Below are positions 51,494 through 61,254 of a stretch of 64,000 bases of DNA, one piece after another. The stretch comes from Microbacteriaceae bacterium PS02066. GTDB taxonomy: Bacteria > Actinomycetota > Actinomycetes > Actinomycetales > Microbacteriaceae. Under the pieces are notes generated by a model. It did not search any database and was not told the DNA's origin. It was given only the letters and a program-made list of their open reading frames with translations. Each line of letters opens with the position of its first letter. Position 1 is the stretch's first letter. Position numbers and translations under genes: made by a program. The stretch lies in NCBI GenBank assembly GCA_029959545.1, contig JASCPH010000003.1, positions 50,261 through 114,260 of the forward strand, in the 5' to 3' direction.

Positions 51494-52501
51494 ATGTGCG
51501 ACGCTTCTGACGGGCAGAAGACCGCGGTCATCGTCGAAGACGATCCCGACGTGCGCCACCTCCTGGCCGAGGTGCTCGAGGCGGCGGGTTTCTCCACCGT
51601 CTCGGTCGGAAACGGCATCGACGGCGTGCGGGCCGTGCTCGCCTACCAGCCGCTCATCACGACCCTCGACGTCAACATGCCCGGCATCGACGGCTTCGAG
51701 GCCGCCCGGCGCATCCGCGAGAAGTCGAACACCTTCATCATCATGCTGACCGGGCTCGCCGACGAGGCCGACGTCGTCCTGGGGCTCGGTGCCGGCGCCG
51801 ACGAGTACATCGTGAAGCCCTTCCGCCCTCGGGAGTTCCGCGCCCGCGTCGAAGCACTGTTGCGCAGGCCCCGCCCGGAGCCCGCGGGCCAGACACGTCG
51901 ACAGGAGAGCGTCGGTCCGTCGTTCCCCGGAGCGCGGCCGCAGACCCAGTCGATCCCCGTGCAGCCCGAGGTCCGACAGCCCCCCGCGCCGGTGCACATC
52001 GAGGAGAGCTCCTACCCGCCGGAGGCCGCGATGCCGGCCGACCGCATGACCTACGCCACGCCGCCGAATCTCCAGCCTCAGCAGCCTGCGTCCGCCGCGC
52101 CCGCGCCCGGAGCGGGAGTCGAGCTCTCCCCTCAGGCCTCTCGCGCTCTCGTCCCCGGCGGCGGGTTCTGGGTGACGCACCGCGACCTCCAGCTGAACCC
52201 GGAGACGCGCATCGTGCTCGTCAACGGTCAGCAGATCGAGCTGACGCGTACCGAGTTTGATCTGCTGGCGACGCTCCTCGAGTCCAAGCGGCGCGTGCGC
52301 AGCAAGGCCGATCTGACCCTCGTACTGCGCGGCGAGTCGTACGTCACGTCCTACTACGTGGGCGAGGCCGACAAGCGCGCCGTCGAAGCCCATATGACGA
52401 ATCTCCGCCGCAAGCTGGGCGACAACCCGAGCAACCCGCGCTACATCGAGACCGTGCGCGGCGTCGGCTACCGACTGACCACCGAGCTGCTCGCCCCCTG
52501 A
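51494..52501 (+). CDS. OmpR-type response regulator with long linker
   Basis: Response regulator of 335 residues. The receiver domain (10-125) has acidic EDDPD, phospho-acceptor Asp59 (TTLDVNMPG) and VKPFRP. A Pro/Gln/Ala-rich linker of about 95 residues follows, which is much longer than usual. The C-terminal winged helix has QIELTRTEFDLLATLL and AVEAHMTNLRRKLG. There is no kinase gene beside it. ATG at 51,494 with GAGGATG upstream. It probably controls the neighbouring envelope genes. Confidence 0.9.
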   Translation: MCDASDGQKTAVIVEDDPDVRHLLAEVLEAAGFSTVSVGNGIDGVRAVLAYQPLITTLDVNMPGIDGFEAARRIREKSNTFIIMLTGLADEADVVLGLGAGADEYIVKPFRPREFRARVEALLRRPRPEPAGQTRRQESVGPSFPGARPQTQSIPVQPEVRQPPAPVHIEESSYPPEAAMPADRMTYATPPNLQPQQPASAAPAPGAGVELSPQASRALVPGGGFWVTHRDLQLNPETRIVLVNGQQIELTRTEFDLLATLLESKRRVRSKADLTLVLRGESYVTSYYVGEADKRAVEAHMTNLRRKLGDNPSNPRYIETVRGVGYRLTTELLAP

Positions 52502-52511
52502 TCAGACGGGT

Positions 52512-52559
52512 GACGAACGAAGAGGGCTCACGGAAAACCGTGAGCCCTCTTCGTTCGTC
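52512..52559. terminator. strong bidirectional terminator
   Basis: Perfect 22 bp stem (GACGAACGAAGAGGGCTCAC... and its complement) with AAAA loop, between the convergent response regulator and glycosyltransferase genes. Confidence 0.92.
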
Positions 52560-52568
52560 TGGTGCGGG

Positions 52569-54053
52569 TCAGACCTTGTAGCCCTGGTACCGACGCAGCA
52601 GCTTCGAGAACATGAGCAGCGTCTGCAGAACCGTCACGACGCCGACGATGGGCCATCCGATCCAGAGGATGGAGGACTGCACGACCGGGCCCAGCATGTT
52701 CCAGATGATCGCCATGGCGACCAGTGCTGCGGCCAGCAGGATGAAGGGCGTCCAGTGGCCGATCGACCCGCCGCCGCGCTCCGCCTTCGCTTGCATCGCC
52801 CAGTTGTCGACCTTCTTCCGCGACAGGAAGCGGGTCCACGAGCGGAGGAAATGGCTGAGGCGGATCCACATGAAGATCTCCGCGGGGAAGACCAGCAGGG
52901 CGAAGAGGATGTCGCGCTGATTGCAGTACTTCATCGTGCGCGCGATGCGCAGGTTCAGCAGCACGGCCGTCAGCACGGGGATCAGCCACAGGGGTGAGAA
53001 GACGAAAGCGTTGATCGACAGCGAGCCGGCGAGCAGCACGAGGAAGGCGACACGGACGAAGAGGTTCGTGAGCATGCCGAAGTTCTCGAACCAGCGCAGG
53101 CGCAGGTTCGGGTGGAACGGCTGCCCCTTGGTGTCACCGCGCTGCCCGGGCCACATGAGCTCGATCGCGCCGAACGTCCACTTGACCTGCTGCGCGTCGT
53201 ATCCCTTGAGCGTGGTCATACCGCCCACCGCGGCGCGCGCGTAGGGGCTGATCTTGGTGAGGTAGCCGGCGCTCTTGATCTGCAGCGAGAGCAGCGAGTC
53301 CTCCACCTCGCTGTCCTTGACCCACGGGGTGTTCTGATGGTTCTGCTTCATCGCATCGCGCAGGGCGTTGGTCGAGAAGATCGAGAACTGGCCGCCAAGC
53401 ACGGCCATGTTGCGGCCGCGGAGGAGGTTCTGCAGGTTGAAGGCCGCGAACTGGGTGCGCTGGCCGGCGATGAGCCACTTGGCCGTGAGCCCTTTGATGG
53501 GGCGATCGTCGATCGTGTAGATCGCCGAGATGCCTCCGATGCGAGAGTCGCTCACGGCCTCGGTTTCGAGGTACTCGACGGCGCGCGGTTCAGCGATCGT
53601 GTCGCCGTCCACACCGAGGAGATAGTCGCATCCTTCGACCAGCGAGTAGCCGTAGTTGAGCGCGCCGACCTTCTTGTCGGGGTTCTTGCCGATGTCGTGC
53701 ACGAAGACCTCGGTGAATTGCTCGCCGAGGTCGGTCATGATCTCGTGCGGGCCGGCATACTCCGACGCGATCTTCGCCGTGTTGTCGGACGTGTTGTTGA
53801 TGACCACGTGGATGACATCCGGAACCCGCGTCTGGGCAAGCAGAGCTTCGATCACATCCGCGATCGACTCCTCCTCGTTGTAGGCGGGGATGACGCATCC
53901 GATCGTGGAGCGGTGCGTTGTCGAGTTCTCGAGCACGGACATGAAGTCCTGCTCGAAGTGGGTCTCGAGCTCGGTGCCGGGCGCCATCGCCGGGTACACG
54001 GGCTCCGGCTGCTGTGAGGGCACCTGCTGATACGCCATGCGGGGGTCCGACAC
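52569..54053 (-). CDS. membrane glycosyltransferase, family 2
   Basis: Processive-type GT2 enzyme, 494 residues. The cytoplasmic GT-A domain has IGCVIPAYNEEESI near residue 53, GALNYGYSL, the DXD-like GVDGDT near 150, and the acceptor-base region SEVEDSLLSLQIK near 265. About five membrane helices follow (from about 330 on). A full QxxRW is not seen; QQVKWTFG is at its place. The GTG at 54,053 (MSDPRMAYQQV) has AGGAAG upstream. It likely makes and secretes a beta-linked glycan. Confidence 0.9.
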   Translation of the reverse strand: MSDPRMAYQQVPSQQPEPVYPAMAPGTELETHFEQDFMSVLENSTTHRSTIGCVIPAYNEEESIADVIEALLAQTRVPDVIHVVINNTSDNTAKIASEYAGPHEIMTDLGEQFTEVFVHDIGKNPDKKVGALNYGYSLVEGCDYLLGVDGDTIAEPRAVEYLETEAVSDSRIGGISAIYTIDDRPIKGLTAKWLIAGQRTQFAAFNLQNLLRGRNMAVLGGQFSIFSTNALRDAMKQNHQNTPWVKDSEVEDSLLSLQIKSAGYLTKISPYARAAVGGMTTLKGYDAQQVKWTFGAIELMWPGQRGDTKGQPFHPNLRLRWFENFGMLTNLFVRVAFLVLLAGSLSINAFVFSPLWLIPVLTAVLLNLRIARTMKYCNQRDILFALLVFPAEIFMWIRLSHFLRSWTRFLSRKKVDNWAMQAKAERGGGSIGHWTPFILLAAALVAMAIIWNMLGPVVQSSILWIGWPIVGVVTVLQTLLMFSKLLRRYQGYKV

Positions 54054-54213
54054 AGTGATCACTTCCTGCCATTCATGGGCCGCGATGCGGCGGGGGATCA
54101 GCACGCTGTTCGTGCGATGAGTCCAGACTGCACGTTCAACCGCAAGATCATGGCGGGGCAGACGAGAAGCTCAGCGCAAGATTGCCGCAAGATCGGCACC
54201 GGCGATCACCGGC

Positions 54214-54924
54214 TCAGCCGGGGAAGATCGCAATCGGGAGGTACTGGTACACCGTCTGCTGCTGGAAGGAGGTATCCGTATTGGCCGCACCCTCCACCGA
54301 GATCGTCAGTGCGAACTCGAGAGTGAGACCGAAGGTGTCCGCCGGCAGCTGGTGGATGCTCTGCTGGGGAACGTAGAGCCCGCCCTGAAAGCTGTTGAGA
54401 AGGAGACCCCGGTCGGAGCGCAGGGTGTCGCTGGGCACCAGCGTGCGCGGATCGGCGCTGAACTGGTAGGGCGACTGCATCTGGTTCGAAGTCTGCGTCG
54501 TGGTGGAGTTGATCTGCACCGAGGAGATGTAGACCCGACGCTTGTCCGTCAGCACCGCCTTCTCATCGACGCGGTGGTCGTAGACGTTGACCGCGAAACC
54601 GAAGACCTTCTCGTTGTTCGCGGTCCACTCCTGGGTGCGCTTGGGATCGACGGCCCACACATTGAGCACGAGCTCGAGATCCTGCGCCACGTCGCTGCGC
54701 AACTCGACCGACCCGTCGTACGTGAACTGCGAGTTGAACGCCATGCTCGCCGAGGGGGCGGGCGAGGGCACGACGGTCGTCGGCTGCACGGCAGTGGTGC
54801 CCTGCAGGGAGTTGAAACCGTCGACGATCTGCGAACAGCCGGTCAGGGCCAGGGTGCTCGCGAGGGCGAGAACGGCCCCCACGCAGAGCCGACGCATACC
54901 GCGATCGGCGAAGGGAACTCTCAC
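54214..54924 (-). CDS. lipoprotein of the glycosyltransferase locus
   Basis: A 236-residue secreted lipoprotein with signal peptide and lipobox LALTGC (Cys30). After a Pro/Thr/Ser linker, a beta-rich domain of about 170 residues has VFGFAVNVYDHRVDEKAV and RRVYISSVQINST. GTG at 54,924 with GGAG upstream. It faces the same way as the GT2 gene and the second lipoprotein gene. The two lipoproteins have the same layout and may be distant paralogs. Function unknown. Confidence 0.8.
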   Translation of the reverse strand: MRVPFADRGMRRLCVGAVLALASTLALTGCSQIVDGFNSLQGTTAVQPTTVVPSPAPSASMAFNSQFTYDGSVELRSDVAQDLELVLNVWAVDPKRTQEWTANNEKVFGFAVNVYDHRVDEKAVLTDKRRVYISSVQINSTTTQTSNQMQSPYQFSADPRTLVPSDTLRSDRGLLLNSFQGGLYVPQQSIHQLPADTFGLTLEFALTISVEGAANTDTSFQQQTVYQYLPIAIFPG

Positions 54925-55059
54925 AGGGCGCTCCTCGGAGACGTGGCCTCGCGAGGCTCACAGGATTTCGGGTCGGTGCCGGCCCGTTTCCAGAAATCCC
55001 CAGGGTCAGCGCCGAAAGTATACGCGATCCACCCCCGTGCGCCATGCACGGAATCCCGG

Positions 55060-55677
55060 TCAGTCCTGCGATGCCCCTGCGATGGCGATCGTCAGCGTGT
55101 CGCTGGCGGTCTGCTTGGCGTACTCGGCCGAGGTGGGCGTGGTCTGCACGAGGAAGTCGTAGGTGAACTGCACCTGCACGAACGTCGCTTCGGCCGGTAC
55201 GTCACCGATGTTGAAGGTCTGCGAGTAGCTGTAGGGGTCGAGCACCAGGTAGCCGGGGCTGACCGACGACTGGTCGGTCTGGGGCTGGAGGGGGTCGAAG
55301 GAGCGTGAAGCGTTGCCGGGAACAGCCACCATGGTCGCCTTCTGGAGGAAGACCTTCTGTCCGTCGTTGGGGGTGACGGTGGTCACCATCGAGATGCTGA
55401 CGGGCTTCAGAGCCGTGGCCGTCCAGCGGTCCATGGACAGCGTCGACCAGTAGTTGATCGTCGCACTCACCGCGCCGGCGGGCACGACGCGCTGCGTCGA
55501 ACCGCTGGACAGATCATTGGTCACGGGCGTCGGAACGGGGGTGCTCGAACGCGACGCCGCCGTCGGGCTCGGCGTCTGGCCGCCGGTGTTCCACGGCGCC
55601 GAACCGCATCCGGTCACCAGGGCCGTGGCCAGCAGCGGAGCGACGACCGCGACGGGTGTCCAGTGTCTGCGGCGCAT
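55060..55677 (-). CDS. second lipoprotein of the locus
   Basis: A 205-residue lipoprotein. The signal ends in LATALVTGC (Cys24), followed by a low-complexity Pro/Ser/Thr stretch and a beta-rich domain (SISMVTTVTPNDGQKVFLQKA; ATFVQVQFTYDFLVQTTPTS). ATG at 55,677 with GGGAG upstream. Same direction as the upstream lipoprotein and GT2 genes and divergent from the DUF4012 gene. Function unknown. Confidence 0.8.
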   Translation of the reverse strand: MRRRHWTPVAVVAPLLATALVTGCGSAPWNTGGQTPSPTAASRSSTPVPTPVTNDLSSGSTQRVVPAGAVSATINYWSTLSMDRWTATALKPVSISMVTTVTPNDGQKVFLQKATMVAVPGNASRSFDPLQPQTDQSSVSPGYLVLDPYSYSQTFNIGDVPAEATFVQVQFTYDFLVQTTPTSAEYAKQTASDTLTIAIAGASQD

Positions 55678-55743
55678 GGCGACTCCCGGTGTGAGGTGGA
55701 CTTCCCACTCTAGCGGCGCGGCATGACGGCTTAAGGTGAAGGC

Positions 55744-57507
55744 GTGACCAATCCCCTGCTGCCGGCGCGCGCCAGAACGGCCGGACGGATTCTCATCTGG
55801 GTACTGCTCGCCCTGCTCGTCGTCCTCGTCGCGGCAGCAGCCTGGCTGGGAGTGCGGGGGTACCTCGCCTACGGCCATCTGACCGCGGCGCAGCGGGCCG
55901 CCGGGGAGGTCGCCCGCAACCTCGACGACACGGATGCGGCGACCGCACGGTTGGCCGACATCGCCGCGGACACGGCGGCCGCGCGCTCCTTGACCTCGGA
56001 CCCCGTGTGGCGGGCGGCCGAGGTCCTGCCGTGGGTCGGGGACCAGCTCTCGGCCGTCGCCACCGTCACCGCGGCCGTCGACGACGTGGCCGGGAAGGGG
56101 CTGACTCCCCTCGTGCGTGTCGCGTCGGATTTCTCGGCCGGCGCGCTGAAGCCGGTCGACGGACGCATCGACGTGAGCGGGTTCGGCGAGATGCACGAGG
56201 CAGCGCAGAGCACCACCGCGCAGGTGACCCTCGCGTCCGATGCCGTCGACGAGATCGATCGGACCACGCTGCTCCCCCCGCTCGCGAAGGCTGTCGAGGA
56301 CGTATCCGGACTGCTCGCTTCGGTCGAGACGGGATCGGATGCGGTCAGCCGCGCGACGGCGCTGATGCCGACCGTCCTCGGCGCGGACGGTCCGCGCAAC
56401 TACCTCGTCGTCTTCCAGAACAACGCCGAGTGGCGTTCGCTCGGCGGCATCGTCGGCGCCATGGCGCTCGTACACACGGAGAACGGCCAGATCTCCCTCG
56501 CGGCGCAGGCATCCGCCTCCGGCGACATCGGCAAGCTGCGTGAGCCCGTGCTCGACATCGGTCCCGAGCTCACCGCCTTCATGGAGACCCGGCCCGCGCG
56601 CTACATGCAGAACGCGACCCAGGTCCCCTCCTTCCCTCTCGCGGCGCAGATCGCGCAGGCGATGTGGGAGCGGGAGTACGGCCTCAAGGTGGACGGGGTG
56701 ATTTCCCTCGACCCCGTCGCCCTGTCCTACATGCTGGCGGCGACCGGTCCCGTGGCGCTGCCCACGGGCGACGAGCTCACGAGCGAGAATGCGATCCCGC
56801 TGCTGCTGAACGAGGTCTACCTGCGGTACGACCCGGCGACCCAGGATGCGTTCTTCCAGGCGGCGGCCGCATCCGTCTTCACCAAACTCGCCGCGGGAGA
56901 AGTGGCCCCGTCCGCCCTCGTCTCGGCCTTGGCTAAGGCCGGGGAGGAGGAGCGCCTGCTGATCTGGAGCAATGCGCCCGAGGAACAGGCGATCCTCGAC
57001 GGCACGAGCCTGCAGGGCCTGCTGCCGGTGACCGACAGCCAGCAGACGAGCTTCGGGGTGTACCTCAACGACGCCACCGGCTCCAAGCTGGACTATTACA
57101 TGAAGGTCGGCACCGGCGTCCAATGGTGCAGCACCGCTGGCGGAGCGGCCGAAGCCGTGCTCGACGTGTCGCTCACAAATGACGCGCCCTCCGACGTCGC
57201 GGGCTACCCGTCCTCCATCACCGGAGGGGGCAGCTTCGGCACCGAGGCGGGTCTGACCCGCACGACGGCGTATCTGTATCTCCCCGAGGGCGCCTCCCTG
57301 CTCTCCTCGGAGAACTCGGACGGCAGCGGTTTCCAGTCCGGCACCGACCAGGGCAGGCCGGTTCTCATCTGGTCGTCGCTCCTCGCTCCGGGCGAGCAGG
57401 CCAGCGCCAGCATCCGCGTCCGCACGCCCTGGACTCCCGAGCTGAGTGCCCAGGTCACGCCGGTGCTGCCCGGGACGGACTCCGCCCTCGCCGTCTCGTG
57501 CGGCTGA
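55744..57507 (+). CDS. DUF4012 membrane-anchored protein
   Basis: A 587-residue protein with one N-terminal membrane helix (residues 14-38) and a large outside part. The DUF4012 core covers about residues 205-430: GPRNYLVVFQNNAEWRSLGGIVGAMAL, VDGVISLDPVALSYMLAATGPV, LLLNEVYLRY. DUF4012 proteins are usually coded near capsule and exopolysaccharide genes, in keeping with the GT2 and GH6 genes here. The last 150 residues look beta-rich. Function unknown. Confidence 0.9.
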   Translation: MTNPLLPARARTAGRILIWVLLALLVVLVAAAAWLGVRGYLAYGHLTAAQRAAGEVARNLDDTDAATARLADIAADTAAARSLTSDPVWRAAEVLPWVGDQLSAVATVTAAVDDVAGKGLTPLVRVASDFSAGALKPVDGRIDVSGFGEMHEAAQSTTAQVTLASDAVDEIDRTTLLPPLAKAVEDVSGLLASVETGSDAVSRATALMPTVLGADGPRNYLVVFQNNAEWRSLGGIVGAMALVHTENGQISLAAQASASGDIGKLREPVLDIGPELTAFMETRPARYMQNATQVPSFPLAAQIAQAMWEREYGLKVDGVISLDPVALSYMLAATGPVALPTGDELTSENAIPLLLNEVYLRYDPATQDAFFQAAAASVFTKLAAGEVAPSALVSALAKAGEEERLLIWSNAPEEQAILDGTSLQGLLPVTDSQQTSFGVYLNDATGSKLDYYMKVGTGVQWCSTAGGAAEAVLDVSLTNDAPSDVAGYPSSITGGGSFGTEAGLTRTTAYLYLPEGASLLSSENSDGSGFQSGTDQGRPVLIWSSLLAPGEQASASIRVRTPWTPELSAQVTPVLPGTDSALAVSCG

Positions 57508-57513
57508 GCGGAC

Positions 57514-58209
57514 TCAGCTCACCTCGACGCGCGAACGCGACGACGAGAGCGTGGCCGTCACGAGGATCGGCAGGTGGTCGCTCAGCCCCTGCGGCAGTGT
57601 CCGGATCTGCTCGATGTCGAACCCGGTGGATGTGGCGAAGTCGTAGTGGCCACGGAAGAAGCGATAGCGCGTGTACGTGCGGGTGTCGCTGAGCGTGAGC
57701 TCGTACCCCTGGTCCCTCACCCGCTCGCCGAGTCGTTCCTTGAAGACGGGATAGTTGTAGTCGCCCACCATCAGGGCGGGAAGCTGCGGTCCGAGATCCT
57801 GCAGCTCGGCCAGTGCCGTGCGGATCTGGTGGCGACGCAGCGAGTTGAGTGCGGTGAGGGGCGCCGCGTGGAAGGACGCGACGATGATCTCGCGCCCCGC
57901 GTCGATGTCGTGCAGACGCACGCCCAGCATGCGTTCCTCCGCGGGCTTGAGCACCCGGTCGTGCAGGGACTTCTTCAGCGAGAGCGCGCGCACCTCCTGC
58001 AGCCGGAAGCTGCTCTCGCGGTAGTAGACCGCCAGCCCCAGCCGGTTGCGACTGGTCGCGTCCGCGAGGCGCAGGCCACCGCTCACCTCCGGGATATCGG
58101 TCGTGTCCGCCTCCTGGAGACAGAGCACATCGACGCCGTGCTGCTCGGCCAGATCAGCGATCTCACCCGCAGCGCGATGTTTGCGCAGGTTGTAGGAGAT
58201 GACCTTCAT
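57514..58209 (-). CDS. endonuclease/exonuclease/phosphatase-fold protein
   Basis: EEP-fold metal hydrolase of 231 residues. Motifs are ISYNLRKH at the start, CLQEADT with the metal-binding Glu near 37, VASFHAAPLTALNS near 115, the VGDYNYP pair near 150, and the final SDHLPI with His near 217. The ATG at 58,209 starts the fold cleanly; a GTG at 58,221 is the alternative. Such proteins hydrolyse DNA, nucleotides or phosphoesters; the substrate cannot be told. Confidence 0.88.
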   Translation of the reverse strand: MKVISYNLRKHRAAGEIADLAEQHGVDVLCLQEADTTDIPEVSGGLRLADATSRNRLGLAVYYRESSFRLQEVRALSLKKSLHDRVLKPAEERMLGVRLHDIDAGREIIVASFHAAPLTALNSLRRHQIRTALAELQDLGPQLPALMVGDYNYPVFKERLGERVRDQGYELTLSDTRTYTRYRFFRGHYDFATSTGFDIEQIRTLPQGLSDHLPILVTATLSSSRSRVEVS

Positions 58210-58273
58210 CAGGCCATCCACACTATGCCCGGCACGTGAACGGCGGATGCCGGTTGCGCAACGCCCAGCGAGT

Positions 58274-59113
58274 TCATTCCTGATCGCGACGCGCGCGCGT
58301 CTGCTCGGCCCGCGCCGCCATGAGCTCCGGCTCCGGATAGCCGACCTCCGTCAGCACCAGCCCGCGTGCGGCGAGGACCGCGAACTCACTCGTCCGGGTC
58401 GCCGCCTCGCGCAGTCGCACGACGTCCTCGATCCCCAGACGCCCCTGGCCGACCGCTACACACGCCCCCACGAGCGCGCGCACCATCGAGTGGCAGAACG
58501 CATCGGCTTTCACGTTCGCGACGATCGCTCCCTCGTCGTCGCGGCGCCAATCGAACTCGAGCAGCGTACGGATGGTCGTCGCCTCCTCGCGCGGCTTGCA
58601 GTAAGCAGCGAAGTCGTGCAGGCCCCGCAGCGACTGCGCGGCCTCATCCATCGCCGCCACATCCAGCGCGGCGCGCACGGTGGTGGTGAACTCCCGTCGC
58701 AGGGGATCGTAGCCGGTGACGTCGTCGGCGATCCGGTAGGCGTACCGGCGCCAGACAGCCGAGAAGCGCGCATCGAAGCCGTCGGGAGCGAGCGTGGTGC
58801 GACGCACCGTCACATCCGAGTACGAGCTCAAGACGCCGCGGATGCGGCGTGCCAGAGCCGCGACGGGGTCAGGCTCCGACCGGCGCGACGCCGCCAGCCT
58901 CGCCTGCTGCGCCTCGTCGAGATCGAGGTGGGCGACCTGGCCGCTCGCGTGCACGCCCGCATCCGTGCGCCCGGCGACCGTCAGCTGCGGCGCGCCGGCG
59001 ACGATCCGAGCCAACGCCTCCTCCAGCGTGCCCTGGACGGTGCGCAGGCCCGGCTGCCGCGCCCAGCCGCGGAAGTGCGTGCCGTCATAAGCGATGTCGA
59101 GTCGGATCCGCAC
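58274..59113 (-). CDS. truA: tRNA pseudouridine synthase A
   Basis: TruA makes pseudouridine at positions 38-40 of tRNAs. The 279-residue protein has the catalytic Asp51 in TVAGRTDAGVHASGQVAH, FDARFSAVWRRYAYRI near 115, and FCHSMVRALVG near 210. In many actinobacteria truA follows rplQ directly. Here an oppositely oriented acyltransferase gene separates them. GTG at 59,113. Confidence 0.95.
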   Translation of the reverse strand: MRIRLDIAYDGTHFRGWARQPGLRTVQGTLEEALARIVAGAPQLTVAGRTDAGVHASGQVAHLDLDEAQQARLAASRRSEPDPVAALARRIRGVLSSYSDVTVRRTTLAPDGFDARFSAVWRRYAYRIADDVTGYDPLRREFTTTVRAALDVAAMDEAAQSLRGLHDFAAYCKPREEATTIRTLLEFDWRRDDEGAIVANVKADAFCHSMVRALVGACVAVGQGRLGIEDVVRLREAATRTSEFAVLAARGLVLTEVGYPEPELMAARAEQTRARRDQE

Positions 59114-59199
59114 TGCACAAGCCTACGGGTGCACTCGACGGAGGCGCCCATGCACGGATCGTAGAATGGCCGGGTTTCCCACCCCGGATCCTCTCCCCC

Positions 59200-61134
59200 A
59201 TGATCGCTGACACCCCACTTCCCCCGCGCGCCCGCTACGCAGGTCTCGACGGCCTGCGCGCGGTCGCTGTCGCGCTCGTGGTGGTCTATCACCTGTTCCC
59301 CGGCTGGTGGATGCGTGGCGGGTTCGTCGGTGTCGACGTCTTCTTCGTGATCAGTGGATTCCTCATCACCTCGCTGCTGCTGCGCGAGCACGATGAGACC
59401 GGTCGCGTCGCGCTCGGAGCCTTCTGGCGCCGTCGGGCGCGGCGGCTGCTGCCGGCCCTGCTGCTCGTCCTGACGGTGTGTGCGAGCGCGGCCTGGCTGA
59501 TCGGGGGCGACGTGCTCGTGGGGCTTGGGCGGCAGCTCTTCGGCGCGCTCGTGTTCGGGTACAACTGGACGGCCGTCGTGGACGGCGCTGACTACTTCGG
59601 CTCCGGGGGCGGTGAACTCTTCCGGAACCTCTGGTCCCTCGCCGTCGAGGAGCAGTTCTACCTCGTGTGGCCGCCGCTGCTGCTCGCTCTCCTGCTGCTT
59701 CCCCGCGCCTGGATGCGGGTGGCCGCTGCCCTGGTCGTGGCGGCCGCATCCGCGGTCTGGATGGCGGTGGTCGTCACCTCCGGATCCGCCGATCCGCTGA
59801 CACTGGGAGCCCGCGTCACCCGCGCCTACTTCGGGACCGATTCACACGCCTTCGGCCTCCTTCTCGGAGTAGCCGTCGCATTCGCCTGGTGGGCGACCGT
59901 GCGGGTCGAGCGCGGCTGGATGCACACTCGTGTCGTTCGCGGTGGCGCGTTCGTGCTGGGGACCGCCGCTCTCGCGAGTCTCGTCCTGCTGGCCACGACC
60001 GCTCAGAGGCAGAGCACCGCGACCTTCCCCGGCGCGCTCGTCGCGGCGAGCGCGCTCTCCGCGATCGTGATCGTGGCGGGTGCGTGGCCCGGGTCGCTGC
60101 TGGGGCGCGCACTGGATGTCCTCCCCCTGCGGTGGATCGGCGAACGCTCGTACGGCTTGTACCTCTGGCATTGGCCCGTGCTGGTGCTGCTGGTGGCGGC
60201 CTCGCAGGGCACGAGCGTCGATCGCACTTTCCCAGCGGTTATCGGCGCCGCCGCATTGGCCGTGACGGTGGTCGTGTCCGCACTGTCGTACCGGTTCCTC
60301 GAGATGCCGGTGCGTCGGCGCGGCGGAGGTCAGGTCATCGGCGAGCTCCGACAGGCGTTCGCGACCAGCGCGCGCCGCCGTGCGAGAGCCGTGAGCGTCA
60401 CGGCAGCAGCTCTCCTGCTCGTCGCCGGCACCGCCGGCGCGGTCGCCTCGGCTCCTGCGGTCTCCAGCGGCGAGGCCGTGGTCACCGCAGGCATGGACGC
60501 GCTGCAGGATCAACCCACGCCGACGAACGCGGGAGGGGATCCCGACGACGACGTCGTCACGGGCGACGAGGTCACCGCCGTCGGCGACTCCGTCATGCTC
60601 GCGTCCGCCCCGAGTCTGCTCGCCGCGCTGCCGGGAGCGGATGTCGACGCCGCCGTATCTCGCCAGATGTCCGCGGCTCCCGACATCCTGCGCTCCCTCG
60701 CCGACTCGGGCCGCCTGCGCGAGTTCGTCGTCCTGGGTCTGGGCACCAACGGGTCGATCTCGCAGCGGACTCTGGAGCAGGTGCTGGAGGTCATCGGTCC
60801 CGACCGTCAGCTCGTGCTCGTCACCGCATCCGCACCCCGATCCTGGATTCCCGGCGTAAACGCCGAGCTCGCTGCGTTCGCCCGCACGCATCGCGGAGTC
60901 CAGATCGCGGACTGGCAGTCGGCGATCGCACCGCGTCCCGACCTGCTCGCCGGCGACGAGGTGCACCCGGGGGATGCGGGCGGCAGGATCTACGCCGACG
61001 TCGTGGTCACCGCCCTCGCCGATGCACAGCGGGCGAAGGCACGGTTCTCCGCGTTCTCGGCCCAGCGTGCCTTCGAGCAGGAGCTGCGCCGGTCCCAGCT
61101 GTTCCAGGCGCCCGGCTCGCCCGACGCGGGCTGA
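59200..61134 (+). CDS. OatA-like acyltransferase (acyltransferase 3 + SGNH)
   Basis: A 644-residue membrane O-acyltransferase. The N-terminal acyltransferase-3 domain (about 1-400) has ten or so helices with LDGLRAVAVALVVVYH, GGFVGVDVFFVISGFLIT, RRRARRLLPAL and NLWSLAVEEQFYLVWP. The C-terminal extracytoplasmic SGNH domain has GDSVMLASAP and the Asp/His pair in GDEVHPGDAG. OatA enzymes acetylate peptidoglycan or other glycans. A TAGAAT -10-like box is at 59,162-59,167. The ATG at 59,200 lacks a strong ribosome binding site. Confidence 0.9.
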   Translation: MIADTPLPPRARYAGLDGLRAVAVALVVVYHLFPGWWMRGGFVGVDVFFVISGFLITSLLLREHDETGRVALGAFWRRRARRLLPALLLVLTVCASAAWLIGGDVLVGLGRQLFGALVFGYNWTAVVDGADYFGSGGGELFRNLWSLAVEEQFYLVWPPLLLALLLLPRAWMRVAAALVVAAASAVWMAVVVTSGSADPLTLGARVTRAYFGTDSHAFGLLLGVAVAFAWWATVRVERGWMHTRVVRGGAFVLGTAALASLVLLATTAQRQSTATFPGALVAASALSAIVIVAGAWPGSLLGRALDVLPLRWIGERSYGLYLWHWPVLVLLVAASQGTSVDRTFPAVIGAAALAVTVVVSALSYRFLEMPVRRRGGGQVIGELRQAFATSARRRARAVSVTAAALLLVAGTAGAVASAPAVSSGEAVVTAGMDALQDQPTPTNAGGDPDDDVVTGDEVTAVGDSVMLASAPSLLAALPGADVDAAVSRQMSAAPDILRSLADSGRLREFVVLGLGTNGSISQRTLEQVLEVIGPDRQLVLVTASAPRSWIPGVNAELAAFARTHRGVQIADWQSAIAPRPDLLAGDEVHPGDAGGRIYADVVVTALADAQRAKARFSAFSAQRAFEQELRRSQLFQAPGSPDAG

Positions 61135-61178
61135 CCGGGCGGTCACGCCCCCTCCCGCGGACACCTCACCGTGAACGG

Positions 61179-61218
61179 CGCGAACCCCGCGGGATCCGAA
61201 GATCACGCGGGGTTCGCG
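61179..61218. terminator. terminator between the acyltransferase and rplQ
   Basis: 13 bp perfect stem CGCGAACCCCGCG / CGCGGGGTTCGCG with a 14-base loop between convergent genes. No U-tract. Confidence 0.65.
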
Positions 61219-61254
61219 GTGCAAAGGGGCCGGGACGGGTCCCGGCGGGTCCGA

